Shown here in pieces: positions 62,838-64,000 of a stretch of DNA of 64,000 nucleotides (position 1 is the stretch's first letter; every line of letters starts with the position of its first letter). The DNA lies in contig JAKCPI010003258.1 of assembly GCA_023213315.1 (NCBI GenBank), forward strand, positions 49,725 to 113,724, read 5' to 3'. The notes under the pieces are model-generated. The model searched no databases and was not told where the DNA came from. It was given only the letters and a program-made list of their open reading frames with translations. The stretch comes from Euborellia annulipes (lineage: Eukaryota > Arthropoda > Insecta > Dermaptera > Anisolabididae). The position numbers were made by a program, and so were the translations under genes.

Positions 62838-63160
62838 TATAGGTGACCCCGAGAAATCCCCATGTTGAACGTCCCCAGTAGCCATTGATATTATGTATTT
62901 AAACATTTATATATTAAAAGTCAACCCCCTAAATGGCCTCAATAGCCAAAAAAAAATAATTAACTAAATGAATTTTGAACATGAATGATTGTTAAGCAAC
63001 ACCAAAAGGTGTTGAAAATCGGGATAGGTGGCCCCCGAAAAAGAAGACAATTGAACGCCCGCCGGAAGCCATCGATACATATATTTAATAAATAAGCAAT
63101 AAATTTATAGAAGTCAAATGGCCTCTGTAGCCGAAAAGACTTAAAAAAAAAAAAAAAACA
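62838..63160 (+). repeat. Two 5S-headed SINE fragments in tandem
   Basis: First (62838-62960): GGTGACCCCGAGAAAT, CCCAGTAGCCATTG, then CTAAATGGCCTCAATAGCC. Second (62985-63160): AAGCAACACCAAAAGG, GGATAGGTGGCCCCCG, CGCCGGAAGCCATCG, AAATGGCCTCTGTAGCCGAA, AAGAC and poly-A. Both lack the 5' half of the 5S-like head present at 35242. Confidence 0.65.
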
Positions 63161-63740
63161 TGAATGAAGAAGCCGGCCCTTAAAAAAATCACTATTAAAA
63201 TATAACCTTGGCTTTGAAACGAGGGGGAGTCGCGTCTTTCAACACGAAAACATTTCAAGAAAGGGACGATTTTATTGAATTTTTTTTACTCATTTTGAAT
63301 AAAAATAATTTAATAAGATGATTCTGTAATTTCAGATAAAGCATGAATCAAATAAATTGGATAATTTATTCAGGACTGGACAAAATACTCAAAAAGCAAC
63401 ATTATTTAAAATACAAAATACTTGGATTCGATAACAATGGCAAATGTATTGTCGGCAGTAAATTTTTGGGGCCTCAGTAAAAGTAAAAAAGTAAAAAAAA
63501 AAGCGATGTGACTCGAATCAGAATACTTGTTATTCACGGCTGACGTTTCAGGCTCAGATTTAAGAAATCTTCAGAGTCAGTTAATAATAAACAGGTTCAA
63601 CAGTAACAAGCATCTGTGGTCTGCTCAGACGTAAAGAAATTATTAAAATATAATTAAATTAAATATCGTAGGGGTTATATACCTAGAGCTGAATGCTCCT
63701 AATTAAATTTGGTAGAAAAAAATGACCAACGAAAGTAATA
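63161..63740. other. Non-coding stretch with foldback half
   Basis: 63525-63600: CACGGCTGACGTTTCAGGCTC and AATCTTCAGAGTCAG give one degraded hammerhead-like module on minus. A GC-richer patch at about 63205-63250 has no convincing exon boundaries. Confidence 0.45.
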
Positions 63741-63744
63741 AGCA

Positions 63745-63895
63745 ACGCAGCTAATTTTATTTCATTTTATTATTAAAACCAGGACCGACGTTTCGGTCAC
63801 ATATAGGACCATCTCCAGATCTCCAGGTTCAGGTTAAAATGTGACCGAAACGTCGGCCCTGCTTTTAATGATAAAATGAAATAAAAATTTTTTCT
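63745..63895. mobile_element. Foldback element with GCAGCTAATTTTATTTC end
   Basis: Left ATTTTATTTCATTTTATTAT and AGGACCGACGTTTCGGTCAC; right GTGACCGAAACGTCGGCCCT and TAATGATAAAATGAAATAAA. The left arm keeps CTGGAGA, GGTCC/GTGACC hairpin; the right arm lacks the core. It shares its outer end with 55826. Confidence 0.75.
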
Positions 63896-64000
63896 ACCAT
63901 TTAAAATAATTTTTAGTTGAATATTTTTCTAGATCTATGTATTTGAATAAGATAATAGTATTCAAAATACCTCGATTCGGACTTAACAAGTCATAGATAT
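63896..64000. other. Non-coding window edge
   Basis: AT-rich; nothing recognised. Confidence 0.4.

Noticed and set aside
63205..63290. Possible upstream exon of the unrecognised gene (GC-richer patch)
   Set aside because: The only donor candidate, AAG/GTTATA, is weak, and no convincing acceptor or compatible phase was found.

Overview
This is a eukaryotic, intron-rich, AT-rich nuclear window. I read it as arthropod, probably crustacean: the small heat-shock exon resembles arthropod CG14207/HSPB8-type proteins, and there is a mauritiana-type mariner, but I cannot name the species. There is no operon, bacterial gene, CRISPR array or genuine rRNA/tRNA gene. Almost all of the predicted open reading frames are chance or transposon-derived.

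Host genes, all on the minus strand. (1) 6227-7210: the 5' end of a small heat-shock protein gene. It has a coding exon for the conserved N-terminus, a 5' UTR exon, and an upstream GC-rich block with a CRE palindrome and a near-perfect four-unit heat-shock element. Its alpha-crystallin exons would lie left of the window. (2) 17551-41441: six exons of a GAS2-like cytoskeletal linker (calponin-homology plus GAR domain). All five internal splice phases agree and both domains can be read across the junctions. N-terminal exons before the 41.2-41.4 kb exon were not found. (3) 60194-62629: two short exons with matching splice phase that read as a protein I do not recognise.

Everything else is transposable-element DNA, often nested. 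It includes an apparently intact mariner (49603-50889, 345-aa transposase with its DD34D triad), a decayed mariner (12275-14526), non-autonomous Helitrons (A/T target, 5' TC, 3' CTAG), hAT-type MITEs with exact 8-bp target duplications, several SINE families (tRNA-headed and one 5S-headed) that share one internal motif, 90-bp hairpins that also head a roughly 660-bp element, and many foldback elements.

The most interesting structure is in the foldbacks. Many carry in each arm a compact module: CUGANGA, a covarying hairpin, GAAAC, GUC, and outer flanks that pair with each other. This is the layout of a type I hammerhead ribozyme with a palindromic ACGU stem III, as known from Penelope-like elements and retrozymes. 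All copies have one extra nucleotide between CUGANGA and the hairpin. I found about fifteen such motifs, with the best at 55852-56089, 56402-56445, 58415-58464 and 59107-59159.

The elements preserve insertion order. In several cases an empty site for one insertion is present in another repeat copy within the same window.
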